From an uncultured Eubacteriales bacterium (GTDB taxonomy: Bacteria > Bacillota > Clostridia > Peptostreptococcales > Anaerovoracaceae): a stretch of 19,740 bases of DNA. Location of the stretch: positions 1 to 19,740 of the forward strand of contig CAJUEB010000014.1 in the NCBI GenBank assembly GCA_910585135.1, in the 5' to 3' direction. The notes beneath the pieces are model-generated. The model saw only the letters and a list, made by a program, of their open reading frames with translations, was not told the origin of the DNA and made no database searches. Positions 6,866 through 13,815 of the stretch are shown here, piece by piece. How positions within the stretch are numbered: position 1 is the first letter of the stretch; each line of letters opens with the position of its first letter. The position numbers were made by a program, and so were the translations under genes.

Positions 6866-8131
6866 TTACTGCTGCGCTTTCGCTTTGCTATCATAAATTC
6901 TGAATGCGATAAACCTGCACAAAGCAGCAACGAGAACCGCACCACAAGCGACGATCCAGAAGCTGGAATAGCTTCCCGTCATATCGTATACCTTTGCGGC
7001 AACCGTTCCACCAAATGCGCCGCCTATGCTTGTCGCCATGTTCATAACGCCAACCAGAGTTCCATAATCCTTATCGCCAAACAAACCGTTTACGAGAAGC
7101 GGCGGAACGACCGTGATCGTCGGACCACCAAGCCCATAACATGCGATTACCAGATAAACCAGCATAGCCGGGGAGCTTGGCATAATGAACAAGGAAGCGA
7201 AGGTCATAGCGAAAATAACTGTCGAAAGCACTGCACTGACCCTGATGCCAAACCTGTCGGTAAAAGCGCCAACCAGCGGCTTTCCGATAATCAGCGAGCC
7301 AAGCAGCAATCCATGCAGGGACGCAGCCTTGCCGCTTTCGATCCCGCAGCCGACGAAGAAGGCAACAGAGTTTGCCAGGATCGCGCTGGAAGCCAAAACG
7401 ACCAGAACCGTTGAAACAACTGCGAAATAGAACTCAGCCGTCCGCATTGCTTCTGCCAGGTTTTTGCCCTTTTTCTCAATACTCCCGCCGTCAATTTCCG
7501 AAGCATCCTGCCCCATTCTGGTAAAACCCTTTGATTCTGGGTTATCGTTTGCCAGCAAAATAACCAGCACCATCAAAATCACAAATACGATAGCTAGCGT
7601 GATGTAGCCTGTCCGCCAGCCATTTGCGGCGATAACGCTGTTGAGAATTGGGGATAAAATCATCCCGCCAAGACCGCTTCCCAGGAACGCGATTCCTGTT
7701 GCCGTTCCCCTAATTTTCCCGCCAAACCATTTATTGATCATGATGGATACGGGCATTGGTGCTGTTCCGGCAAAGCCAATGCCAAGAACGATGGCGAACA
7801 GGTAGAACATCGTCAGGGAATCCGCCCTTGAAAATCCGATGTAGCCAATCGCTCCGCAGACACAGGCAAGCGCCGTCCAAAGCTTTAAATTGCTTTTTCC
7901 CATCAACTTACCCAGGATTGGCGAAGCAACGATACACGCCAGCGACAAAATAACCATATAGGTCATCCAGTCACCTCGTTCAAAACCGAGTTCCTCCGTT
8001 ACCGGAAGAACAAATACGCTGGTAAGTGAAACAAAACCAACGTACGCGAATGTCATCAATGCCAAACCCAGCAGCACGACGATCCATCCGTAGAAAAACC
8101 TTCCGTTCTGTTTGAATTGAATATCTTTCAT
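6866..8131 (-). CDS. MFS transporter (monocarboxylate / oxalate-formate antiporter-like)
   Basis: 421 aa, ATG at 8131 behind TAGGAGGAAATT. About 12 hydrophobic segments are visible in two halves with a polar central loop near residues 205-230 (ESKGFTRMGQDASEIDGG). The opening FFYGWIVVLLG and the loop GKLMGKSNLKLW after TM2 are typical of the OFA/monocarboxylate group of the major facilitator superfamily. An equivalent loop in the second half (TDRFGIRVS) supports an intact carrier. The substrate is unknown; organic anions are usual for the group, and the neighbouring hydrolases suggest an acylated or peptide-like compound or its product. It has its own -24/-12 promoter, placed just after the PepD-like stop, and no clear terminator separates the two, so co-transcription from the upstream promoter is also possible. 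Confidence 0.85.
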   Translation of the reverse strand: MKDIQFKQNGRFFYGWIVVLLGLALMTFAYVGFVSLTSVFVLPVTEELGFERGDWMTYMVILSLACIVASPILGKLMGKSNLKLWTALACVCGAIGYIGFSRADSLTMFYLFAIVLGIGFAGTAPMPVSIMINKWFGGKIRGTATGIAFLGSGLGGMILSPILNSVIAANGWRTGYITLAIVFVILMVLVILLANDNPESKGFTRMGQDASEIDGGSIEKKGKNLAEAMRTAEFYFAVVSTVLVVLASSAILANSVAFFVGCGIESGKAASLHGLLLGSLIIGKPLVGAFTDRFGIRVSAVLSTVIFAMTFASLFIMPSSPAMLVYLVIACYGLGGPTITVVPPLLVNGLFGDKDYGTLVGVMNMATSIGGAFGGTVAAKVYDMTGSYSSFWIVACGAVLVAALCRFIAFRIYDSKAKAQQ

Positions 8132-8198
8132 AATTTCCTCCTAAGATCATTTCTAACAATAACAAACGGGATAAATAATTTCTTGCTATCAAATTAAT

Positions 8199-8213
8199 GC
8201 AAAACTTATGCCA
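8199..8213 (-). promoter_or_regulatory. sigma-54 (-24/-12) promoter of the MFS gene
   Basis: Minus strand TGGCATAAGTTTTGC, with GG and GC 10 bases apart. It differs from the amidohydrolase element at only two of 15 positions. Transcription would start near 8187, with a leader of about 56 bases. No AACCCA-N4-TGGGTT site is near; upstream DNA is the end of the peptidase gene. Confidence 0.75.
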
Positions 8214-8222
8214 ATTCTAACA

Positions 8223-9719
8223 TCACAGCTTTTCCAGAACGCCCGTAATATATCGATACGCCCTGTCATAAGATGCCAAATCAAGCGCCTCTTCCGGCGT
8301 GTGGAACTTATAAGTATTCGGACCGATGCCGATCACATCCAGCCCGCCCATGCCTTCGATCAGAGATCCTACATCAGTACCAGCATGAATGCGGATCGGC
8401 TTTAGTTCCTTGCCCGTAAATTGCCTGTAAACTGCTTCGTACGTATTGTACATTGGCGTTCCGACCTCAGATACATATCCCGGATAGTCGTACTCCTTTT
8501 CCCAAGACGCCCCAAAAATCTCACATAACACCATCTGCGCATCAAACAACATCTCTAAATGAGATTTTACCGATGTACGGAACATATAGCCGATCACGAA
8601 CTTGTCCTCCATTAACTCTGCCGTTCCCATATTCCTCGAAGTCAGAGGAAAAGAAGCATCGTCATGGCTCGCCATATAACACCCTGTTGGGATTTCCATG
8701 ACCCAGTGGATGATTTCCGCTGTCGTTTTTGCGGAAAGACTGCGCTCTGCCGCCGATACCGTCTCTGCTTTAACAAAAGGCGTAGGATCTGTTTCCCTGT
8801 ATTCTGCTTTAATATTCGCATCCATCTTCGCAATCGCGCCGGAAACATCGGAAAGAGCCGTACAAATTACCATTTCTCCCGTATTCGGAATGTTGTTTTT
8901 GAGCGTCCCCGCCTTAAAGCTGCACAGCTTAATATCGCCTGCTTTCATCAGCTCATATGCTGTTCTCGCCAGAATGCTGACGGCGTTTGCCCGTCCCTTA
9001 TTAATATCGACGGCAGCATGACCGCCCGCCAGCCCGCCGACGGAAATCTTATAAAAATGCACTTGGCTGACAGGTTCACTCAGTGAGGCGACTGCGTTTG
9101 ATAAGCCAACTATCCCGCCTTTGTACACGGCGGGTTCAAAAGTTACCGGCTTTACGAAATTGCCGCCTAAAACGCTGGTCGTAGACATTTCCGGCGCGCC
9201 TTCCCCCATGCTGTCCGTAAAAATCAAACGCTTCGCCGTAAGCAAAGAATAATCCAAATGCTTCGGTCCACCTACACCTACCTCTTCCTGTACCGTAAAC
9301 AGGCATTCCAGCGGCGGATGCTTTAGTGATTTATCATCTAAAATAGCGAGCATATAGGATATGCCATGACCACAATCTGCACCCAGGGTAGTATTTTTCG
9401 CACGCAAAAATCCATCTTCAACATACAGTTCGAGCGGATCTGTATCAAAATCATGATCGGAATCCGCGGTCTTTACACAAACCATATCGATATGCCCCTG
9501 TATCATAACTGGATCATGATCCTCATATCCAGGCGACGCCGGTTTTTTAATAATAACGTTCCAAACCTGATCTTGATGATGCCAAAGCCCCCTATCGTCA
9601 GCAAACTTGACGATATAGTCCGATAAAGCCTTTTCTTTGAATGATTCGTGCGGAATGGACGCGATATCCTCAAAGAATTTTCGATACGGCTTATCCTCAT
9701 GATTCAAAATATACTTCAT
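8223..9719 (-). CDS. M20 family aminoacyl-histidine dipeptidase-like peptidase (PepD-like)
   Basis: 498 aa from the ATG at 9719, which has AAGGAGG 5 bases upstream. An ATG at 9734 overlaps that ribosome site and is unlikely. Zinc ligands expected for PepD are in place: His76 (GHIDMV 75-80), Asp115 (TTLGADCGHG), Glu145-Glu146 (FTVQEEVGVGG), Asp169 (TDSMGEG) and His473 (KFHTPEE). The conserved block GGLAGGHAAVDINKGRANA (228-246) and length match PepD (about 485 aa). Some motifs are altered: IHAGTDVGS replaces the usual HAGLECG, and GADCGHG the usual GADNGIG, so specificity may differ from plain Xaa-His dipeptides. It is cytosolic, with no signal peptide. A -24/-12 promoter lies upstream. It probably hydrolyses a dipeptide or an amide taken up by the adjacent carrier. 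Confidence 0.87.
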   Translation of the reverse strand: MKYILNHEDKPYRKFFEDIASIPHESFKEKALSDYIVKFADDRGLWHHQDQVWNVIIKKPASPGYEDHDPVMIQGHIDMVCVKTADSDHDFDTDPLELYVEDGFLRAKNTTLGADCGHGISYMLAILDDKSLKHPPLECLFTVQEEVGVGGPKHLDYSLLTAKRLIFTDSMGEGAPEMSTTSVLGGNFVKPVTFEPAVYKGGIVGLSNAVASLSEPVSQVHFYKISVGGLAGGHAAVDINKGRANAVSILARTAYELMKAGDIKLCSFKAGTLKNNIPNTGEMVICTALSDVSGAIAKMDANIKAEYRETDPTPFVKAETVSAAERSLSAKTTAEIIHWVMEIPTGCYMASHDDASFPLTSRNMGTAELMEDKFVIGYMFRTSVKSHLEMLFDAQMVLCEIFGASWEKEYDYPGYVSEVGTPMYNTYEAVYRQFTGKELKPIRIHAGTDVGSLIEGMGGLDVIGIGPNTYKFHTPEEALDLASYDRAYRYITGVLEKL

Positions 9720-9769
9720 ACAAACCTCCTTCATTTATATAGGCACCCGCTTCTTTGTTTAAAAACTAT

Positions 9770-9784
9770 GCAAACGTCATGCCA
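9770..9784 (-). promoter_or_regulatory. sigma-54 (-24/-12) promoter of the PepD-like gene
   Basis: Minus strand TGGCATGACGTTTGC, with GG and GC 10 bases apart and the same TGGCAT...TTTGC frame as the other two. Transcription would start near 9758, about 39 bases before the start codon. An imperfect inverted repeat GCTGC...GCAGC lies directly upstream (about 9788-9812), but no AACCCA-N4-TGGGTT. Confidence 0.75.
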
Positions 9785-9903
9785 AAACGCTGCCGCACGG
9801 TGTGCATAGCAGCATTGAAATTAACACTTTGTGCGCCGAGCAGTACTGACGCAATCACGACAACATTAAAATGAGCGCCTTTATAATTTAACAGCAATAG
9901 CAA

Positions 9904-10026
9904 ATGAGTACGCCTGTAAAAAAGACCCTTTTCGAATTAAGTGCACGACCGGAATTAGAGCAAATGCTTTTTGAGCAGATATATGATCAGATAAATGAAA
10001 TGTTATGGCTATTCGCAGGAAATTGA
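9904..10026 (+). CDS. possible 40-aa ORF, unrecognised
   Basis: Reads MSTPVKKTLFELSARPELEQ and continues to ...WLFAGN. The composition is protein-like (amphipathic, acidic helix), but no ribosome site precedes the ATG and the second half is made of a repeat seen twice more downstream. It could be the start of a dead gene or chance. No function is proposed. Confidence 0.15.
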   Translation: MSTPVKKTLFELSARPELEQMLFEQIYDQINEMLWLFAGN

Positions 10027-10084
10027 AATGCTATATGCCAAACCAAAACGCTTTATGGGCAGATGAATGAAATGTTATAGCTAA
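9988..10084. repeat. three copies of a ~24-bp direct repeat
   Basis: CAGATAAATGAAATGTTATG (from 9988), CAGGAAATTGAAATGCTATA (from 10016) and CAGATGAATGAAATGTTATA (from 10060). The first and third differ at only a few bases. The spacing is uneven (28 and 44 bases), so it is not a CRISPR. Confidence 0.6.
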
Positions 10085-10191
10085 ATGAACAGCGCAATCT
10101 TTCAAGAAATGAAAGGATCAATTCATTTCGATTATAGATGAGCAGCAAGTTTTATCACTGCAAATGGCTTCGAAACATACACGCCGGATAT

Positions 10192-10276
10192 CGACCAGTC
10201 CCCGACGCCCACAAAACGCGAGAACACAAAAATATTGCAGATAATTAAAAGATAACGGTCAGTCCCCGGCGTCCAC
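10192..10276. repeat. pair of 21-bp direct repeats
   Basis: Positions 10192-10212 and 10256-10276 share 17 of 21 bases around CAGTCCCCG. All four differences are transitions. The copies are 64 bases apart. Confidence 0.55.
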
Positions 10277-10689
10277 GAACCTCCCAGGAAAAACAAAAAA
10301 ACAAAACTAGTAGCAATGACAACTATAATGGCAAAAAAATGAAAAATTATGTAGTTAACGCACACTAACCGCCTGCCCTATTGTGAGTGGCACGAATAAA
10401 TATGCACTATTTAACATTGAAATGAATAAATATACGTTCATGCAGCTTGTTTTTCCCATTTTCATGGAAAATCCTTGCAACTGAGCCTATGAAGCTTACA
10501 AAAATAAGCTTTATGAACCATGATTTATCATAACTTGTATCGCCATGCTGCGGGTTAGTGTGCACGAACACTGAAATCCCACAAAAAACAAACATTTTCA
10601 CAATGAAACAAATAGAAAAGCAAAAAAACAATCTGCATAACTATGCAGCCATGCAGCTACTATTTGAAAAATACCACGTCACAAAGTGT

Positions 10690-10862
10690 CGGCTCGTTTA
10701 AAAAAGCGCGGGCTTACACAGCAAAGCAGCGGCTTTCTTGCAAAACCATTGCATTTACTATTCGCTATCTGCACGAAGCCAATCGAAAGGACGCAAGCTC
10801 GTTTAGAAAAATGCGCTCGCTTGCTAAAATACACTCACTTACCAAAACGATTTCTTTTCCCT
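10690..10862. repeat. degenerate ~18-20-bp tandem repeat
   Basis: Repeated phrases of the type GCTCGCTTGCTAAAA: GCTCGTTTAAAAAA (from about 10690), GGCTTACACAGCAAA, GGCTTTCTTGCAAAA, GCTCGTTTAGAAAA (about 10798), GCTCGCTTGCTAAAA and CTCACTTACCAAAA. They follow each other at about 18-20 bases with drift. The array is too worn to call a CRISPR. Confidence 0.5.
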
Positions 10863-10955
10863 GTGCTTTTTACGAAACATCCCTGCTATTCACATTTTTC
10901 TCTCTTAGCGATCCGACAAACCCTGCCCAGAAGAATTCTATTCCGGTAAAACCAT

Positions 10956-10980
10956 TGCTTATACAATTATTGTACAAGCA
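10956..10980. promoter_or_regulatory. 25-bp near-palindrome, operator-like
   Basis: Arms TGCTTATACAAT (10956-10967) and ATTGTACAAGCA (10969-10980) pair over 12 bp with one mismatch around a single central T. Such symmetry fits a dimeric repressor site (GntR/TetR type in general). No promoter is obvious beside it, and ilvB starts 455 bases downstream. Confidence 0.45.
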
Positions 10981-10992
10981 CTAATTCAAGAT

Positions 10993-11140
10993 GTCCGAAC
11001 CCACACAGACGAACCCAGATAGCCAACTCCAAACGTCCGGACCCAAATGACCGTGTCCGAACAGCCAAGGCCAGATGTCCGAACGACCGTATCCAGGCAG
11101 CCAAACCCGAATCGTCACATCCGAATAGCGGGGAATACCC
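10993..11140. repeat. 42-bp-period imperfect tandem repeat
   Basis: The phrase GTCCGAAC or a close variant recurs at 10993, 11035, 11077 and 11119, exactly 42 bases apart each time, with a weaker half-period copy at about 11055. On the minus strand it reads as a 14-residue repeat (SDIWPWLFGHGHLG, PDVWSWLSGFVCVG), but there is no ribosome site, so it is treated as a minisatellite rather than a gene. Confidence 0.7.
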
Positions 11141-11309
11141 GAACAGATATATAAAATGCGCAATCTACTCATGCCCAGGCATAAAATGCTTACCCTCCCC
11201 ACCTCCATCCAATACTTTCAATCAAATTTTTAATTTTTCCTCATTTTTTGTTTATTTTAACTATTGTTTTTAAAATTCATTGTATATTTTCACAAATTTT
11301 GCAAAAAAC

Positions 11310-11340
11310 TTGTTGCTTTTCTGGCAAATCTATATATAAT
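11310..11340 (+). promoter_or_regulatory. probable promoter of the ilv operon
   Basis: TATAAT at 11335-11340 (inside TATATATAAT) with TTGCTT at 11313-11318, 16 bases upstream; TTGTTG at 11310 would give 19. An AT-rich tract lies above it. The leader of about 90 bases holds a small hairpin (CGGGCA 11349-11354 with TGCCCG 11380-11385, inner TCGG/CCGG). No T-box signature and no branched-chain leader peptide was seen. Confidence 0.5.
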
Positions 11341-11434
11341 AGTAAATACGGGCATTGGTCGGACAAATTGTGCCGGTTCTGCCCGCCAATTCGAAAAGAA
11401 TTTAAAAAGAAAACTATTTTATAAGGAGAAGAAC

Positions 11435-13096
11435 ATGAGAGTAACAGGATCACAACTGGTTGCTGAGATCTTATTGGAGCATGGTGTTGACACCGTATTC
11501 GGTTACCCTGGAGGCACCGCTCTGAACCTGTATGATATGCTCTATGAATACAGGGACAGGATCCGGCACGTATTGGCATCTCACGAACAGCATGCCGCCC
11601 ACGCTGCTGACGGATATTACAGAGCAACGGGGAAGACAGGCGTCGTCTTTGCCACCAGCGGTCCGGGCGCGACAAACCTGGTTACGGGAATCGCGACAGC
11701 CTTTATGGACAGCATCCCTATGATCGCGATTACGGCAAATGTGCCTGACAGCCTGATCGGCAGAGATGCCTTCCAGGAAATCTGTATCACAGGCGTAGCC
11801 ATGCCGATTACGAAGCATACCTTCTTTATCAACAGGATTGAGGATCTGGCCAGCGCCATGCGAAACGCATTTCGAATTGCCAATAGCGGAAGAAAAGGCC
11901 CGGTTCTCATCGACATTACCAAAGATGTAACGGCCGAAACAACCGAATACAAGCCGGAAAAGCCGATGGCACTGAACCCGGCCCCTGCGTTTAACGATCA
12001 GGAGGTACAGGAGGTTGCCGCTATGATAAATGCTGCGGAAAAGCCGATCGTATACTTCGGCGGCGGCGTAGCAGCCTCCGGCGCAGGCGCTGAATTAAAC
12101 CAGCTTCTGGAGGTCGCCGATATCCCCGCTACATATACCTTGATGGCAGCAGGCATTCTGGGGTATGACAATAAACGCAGCCTTGGATTAGTAGGAATGC
12201 ATGGAAGCATTGCGGCTAACAAAGCAGTTGATCGGGCAGACCTCATCGTCGCACTGGGTGCACGATTTAGCGACAGAGTAGCACTAAATCCAAAAAAATT
12301 CGCCAGGAAAGCCCGCAAGGTACAAATCGATATCGATACCAGCGAAATCAACAAAAACGTACTGGTCGACCTGGGAGTTACAGCCGATATAAAGGATTTT
12401 TTGACTAAATTGCTGCCGTTGATCAAGAAAAAAGATCACAGCGATTGGGTTTCCCAGGCAACAGAATGGAAAAAGAAAACAGGAGACGTCAAGTGCCAGG
12501 ATGCCCAGCTGCATCCAAGCGAAATCGTTGAAGCCGTTTGCGACCTCACCGATAAGGAGACGATCTACGTTACTGACGTCGGACAGCATCAAATGTGGGC
12601 TGCGCAATATTTAAAGCATGAGAAAACGGAAAACTTCATCACCAGCGGCGGCCTCGGAACGATGGGCTTCGGTTATGGCGCTGCCATCGGCGCACAAATT
12701 GGCTGCCCGGAAAAGCGTGTTGTTCACTTTACGGGAGACGGTTCGTTCCATATGAACCTTACGGAAGCCTGCACGGCAGTCAGCAACAATTTGCCGATCA
12801 TAACCATTATCATGAACAATAGCGTCCTGGGAATGGTTTATCAATGGCAAACATCCTTTTATGGAAGACGCTACGCCGCAACAACACCTGAACGAAAAAC
12901 CAATTTCCCTAAGCTGATCGAGGCGTTTGGCGGCAAGGGTTATACTGCTACGAATCCGCAGGAATTTGAAGAAGCGTTCCAGAAGGCGCTGAAGGACAAT
13001 TGCCCAGTGTGGATCGACTGCGTAATTTCAAGAAACGAGAGAGTGCTTCCTATGATCCCAGGCGGCGGCACAATCGAAGATATGATTATAGGTTAG
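11435..13096 (+). CDS. ilvB: acetolactate synthase large (catalytic) subunit
   Basis: 553 aa. The ATG at 11435 follows ATAAGGAGAAGAAC; the frame stays open to 11264 upstream, but that part is not family-like and precedes the likely transcription start. It catalyses the first common step of valine, leucine and isoleucine synthesis, joining two pyruvates, or pyruvate and 2-oxobutyrate. Catalytic Glu51 (HEQHAAHAADGYYR), SGPGATNL (75-82), the FAD/central domain at about 190-330, and the ThDP-Mg motif GDGSF (434-438) with NNS (461-463) are all present. Length is normal. It is the first gene of ilvB-ilvN-ilvC-ilvD and is followed after 12 bases by its regulatory subunit. Confidence 0.96.
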   Translation: MRVTGSQLVAEILLEHGVDTVFGYPGGTALNLYDMLYEYRDRIRHVLASHEQHAAHAADGYYRATGKTGVVFATSGPGATNLVTGIATAFMDSIPMIAITANVPDSLIGRDAFQEICITGVAMPITKHTFFINRIEDLASAMRNAFRIANSGRKGPVLIDITKDVTAETTEYKPEKPMALNPAPAFNDQEVQEVAAMINAAEKPIVYFGGGVAASGAGAELNQLLEVADIPATYTLMAAGILGYDNKRSLGLVGMHGSIAANKAVDRADLIVALGARFSDRVALNPKKFARKARKVQIDIDTSEINKNVLVDLGVTADIKDFLTKLLPLIKKKDHSDWVSQATEWKKKTGDVKCQDAQLHPSEIVEAVCDLTDKETIYVTDVGQHQMWAAQYLKHEKTENFITSGGLGTMGFGYGAAIGAQIGCPEKRVVHFTGDGSFHMNLTEACTAVSNNLPIITIIMNNSVLGMVYQWQTSFYGRRYAATTPERKTNFPKLIEAFGGKGYTATNPQEFEEAFQKALKDNCPVWIDCVISRNERVLPMIPGGGTIEDMIIG

Positions 13097-13108
13097 GAGG
13101 CCGGCAGC

Positions 13109-13630
13109 ATGGATAAAGAAATAAAAAAAGAAGTCATCAGCATCCTGGTGGACAACCAGGCCAATGTGCTTACCAGAGTCAGCAGCCTCTTCGGAAGACG
13201 AGGCTTCAACATCGACTCCCTGACAGTATCGGCCACCAACGACCCGAGCCTTTCCAGGATCACTGTTGTATTTACTGGAACAGAGCAGGGATTGCACCAG
13301 ATCATCACCCAGACAGCCAAACTAGAAGTTGTAAAGAAAATTTTTACACTGGATAAAACCAGCAGCATTTACCGGGAGCTTTTGCTTCTTAAAGTAAAAA
13401 CAGATAAGACAGAGCGTTCTGCTATAAAAGAAATCGTTGAAATTTACAGAGGCAGGATCGTCGATCTTTCGAAAAGCAGCCTGATTATTGAAATCACAGG
13501 CGCATCCGAAAAGCTGGATGCTTTCATGGAAATGATGAACTGCTACGATATCCTTGAGGTCTGCCGTACCGGGATCACGGGAATCAGCAGAGGCCCTAGC
13601 TGGGACGAGGATGCGGAAAGCGCACAGTAA
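13109..13630 (+). CDS. ilvN: acetolactate synthase small (regulatory) subunit
   Basis: 173 aa, ATG at 13109 with AGGAGG overlapping the ilvB stop region. The N-terminal ACT domain (about 6-80) carries NQANVLTRVSSLFGRRGFNI, the loop that binds valine and gives feedback inhibition in this family. The C-terminal half (about 84-165) with VCRTGITGISRG is the usual activation domain. Tight spacing after ilvB implies coupled translation and a matched ratio of subunits. The acidic tail WDEDAESAQ is a little longer than average. Confidence 0.95.
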   Translation: MDKEIKKEVISILVDNQANVLTRVSSLFGRRGFNIDSLTVSATNDPSLSRITVVFTGTEQGLHQIITQTAKLEVVKKIFTLDKTSSIYRELLLLKVKTDKTERSAIKEIVEIYRGRIVDLSKSSLIIEITGASEKLDAFMEMMNCYDILEVCRTGITGISRGPSWDEDAESAQ

Positions 13631-13640
13631 CAGAAAAGCG

Positions 13641-13762
13641 AAAGCGCTGTAGCGCGACAAAGTAGTCTTGCGAACATCACAAAACCGCAGGGCACAGCAA
13701 ATTCCACACGGCTTCACCGCATCAATAAAACGGTGAAGCAAAAGCGCTGTAGTGCGGTAAAG
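13641..13762. repeat. 22-bp direct repeats flanking a hairpin in the ilvN-ilvC gap
   Basis: Positions 13641-13662 and 13741-13762 begin AAAGCGCTGTAG and match at 19 of 22 bases, exactly 100 bases apart; all three differences are transitions. Between them a perfect 9-bp stem, GCTTCACCG (13711-13719) with CGGTGAAGC (13731-13739), has an 11-base loop and no T-run. This fills most of the 185-base gap before ilvC and may act as a processing or stability element. Confidence 0.6.
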
Positions 13763-13815
13763 CACAACGCAATAAAACAGCTATAAATTTTTTAAAATAA
13801 AAAGGAGAGTTTAAA

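Larger units (their letters stand above)
9785..11309. other. 1.5-kb gene-poor, repeat-rich intergenic region
   Basis: Divergent gap between the leftward PepD-like gene and the rightward ilv operon. No reading frame here has both a ribosome site and protein-like composition. The frames at 10132-10365, 10407-10631, 10643-10984 and 10981-11208 are either repeat artefacts or low-complexity. The region holds several decayed repeats, an 11-bp inverted pair (GCACACTAACC at 10360-10370 and its complement at 10553-10563), and a 25-bp near-palindrome. It may be the worn remains of lost genes or of an expanding repeat. Confidence 0.6.

Noticed and set aside
7527..7547. AACCC-N9-GGGTT inside the MFS gene as a fourth activator site
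   Set aside because: The arms are shorter, the spacer is 9 instead of 4, and it lies within coding sequence.
10132..10365. 77-codon hydrophobic minus-strand frame
   Set aside because: AT-rich low-complexity DNA containing a 21-bp direct repeat, with no start signal.
10360..10563. Terminal inverted repeats of a ~200-bp mobile element (GCACACTAACC and its complement)
   Set aside because: Only 11 bp match, flanks do not extend the match, no target duplication was seen, and a pair of this length is plausible by chance in a window this size.
9988..11140. CRISPR array
   Set aside because: Repeats are imperfect, uneven or directly tandem, without regular unique spacers, and no cas gene is present.
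10981..11208. 75-codon Trp/Gly-rich minus-strand frame
   Set aside because: Its 14-residue repeat is simply the 42-bp tandem repeat read in one frame, and there is no ribosome site.
11341..11434. T-box or branched-chain leader-peptide attenuator before ilvB
   Set aside because: No T-box GGTGG-ACCGCG-type sequence, no run of Leu/Val/Ile codons in a leader frame and no terminator hairpin; only a short stem is present.
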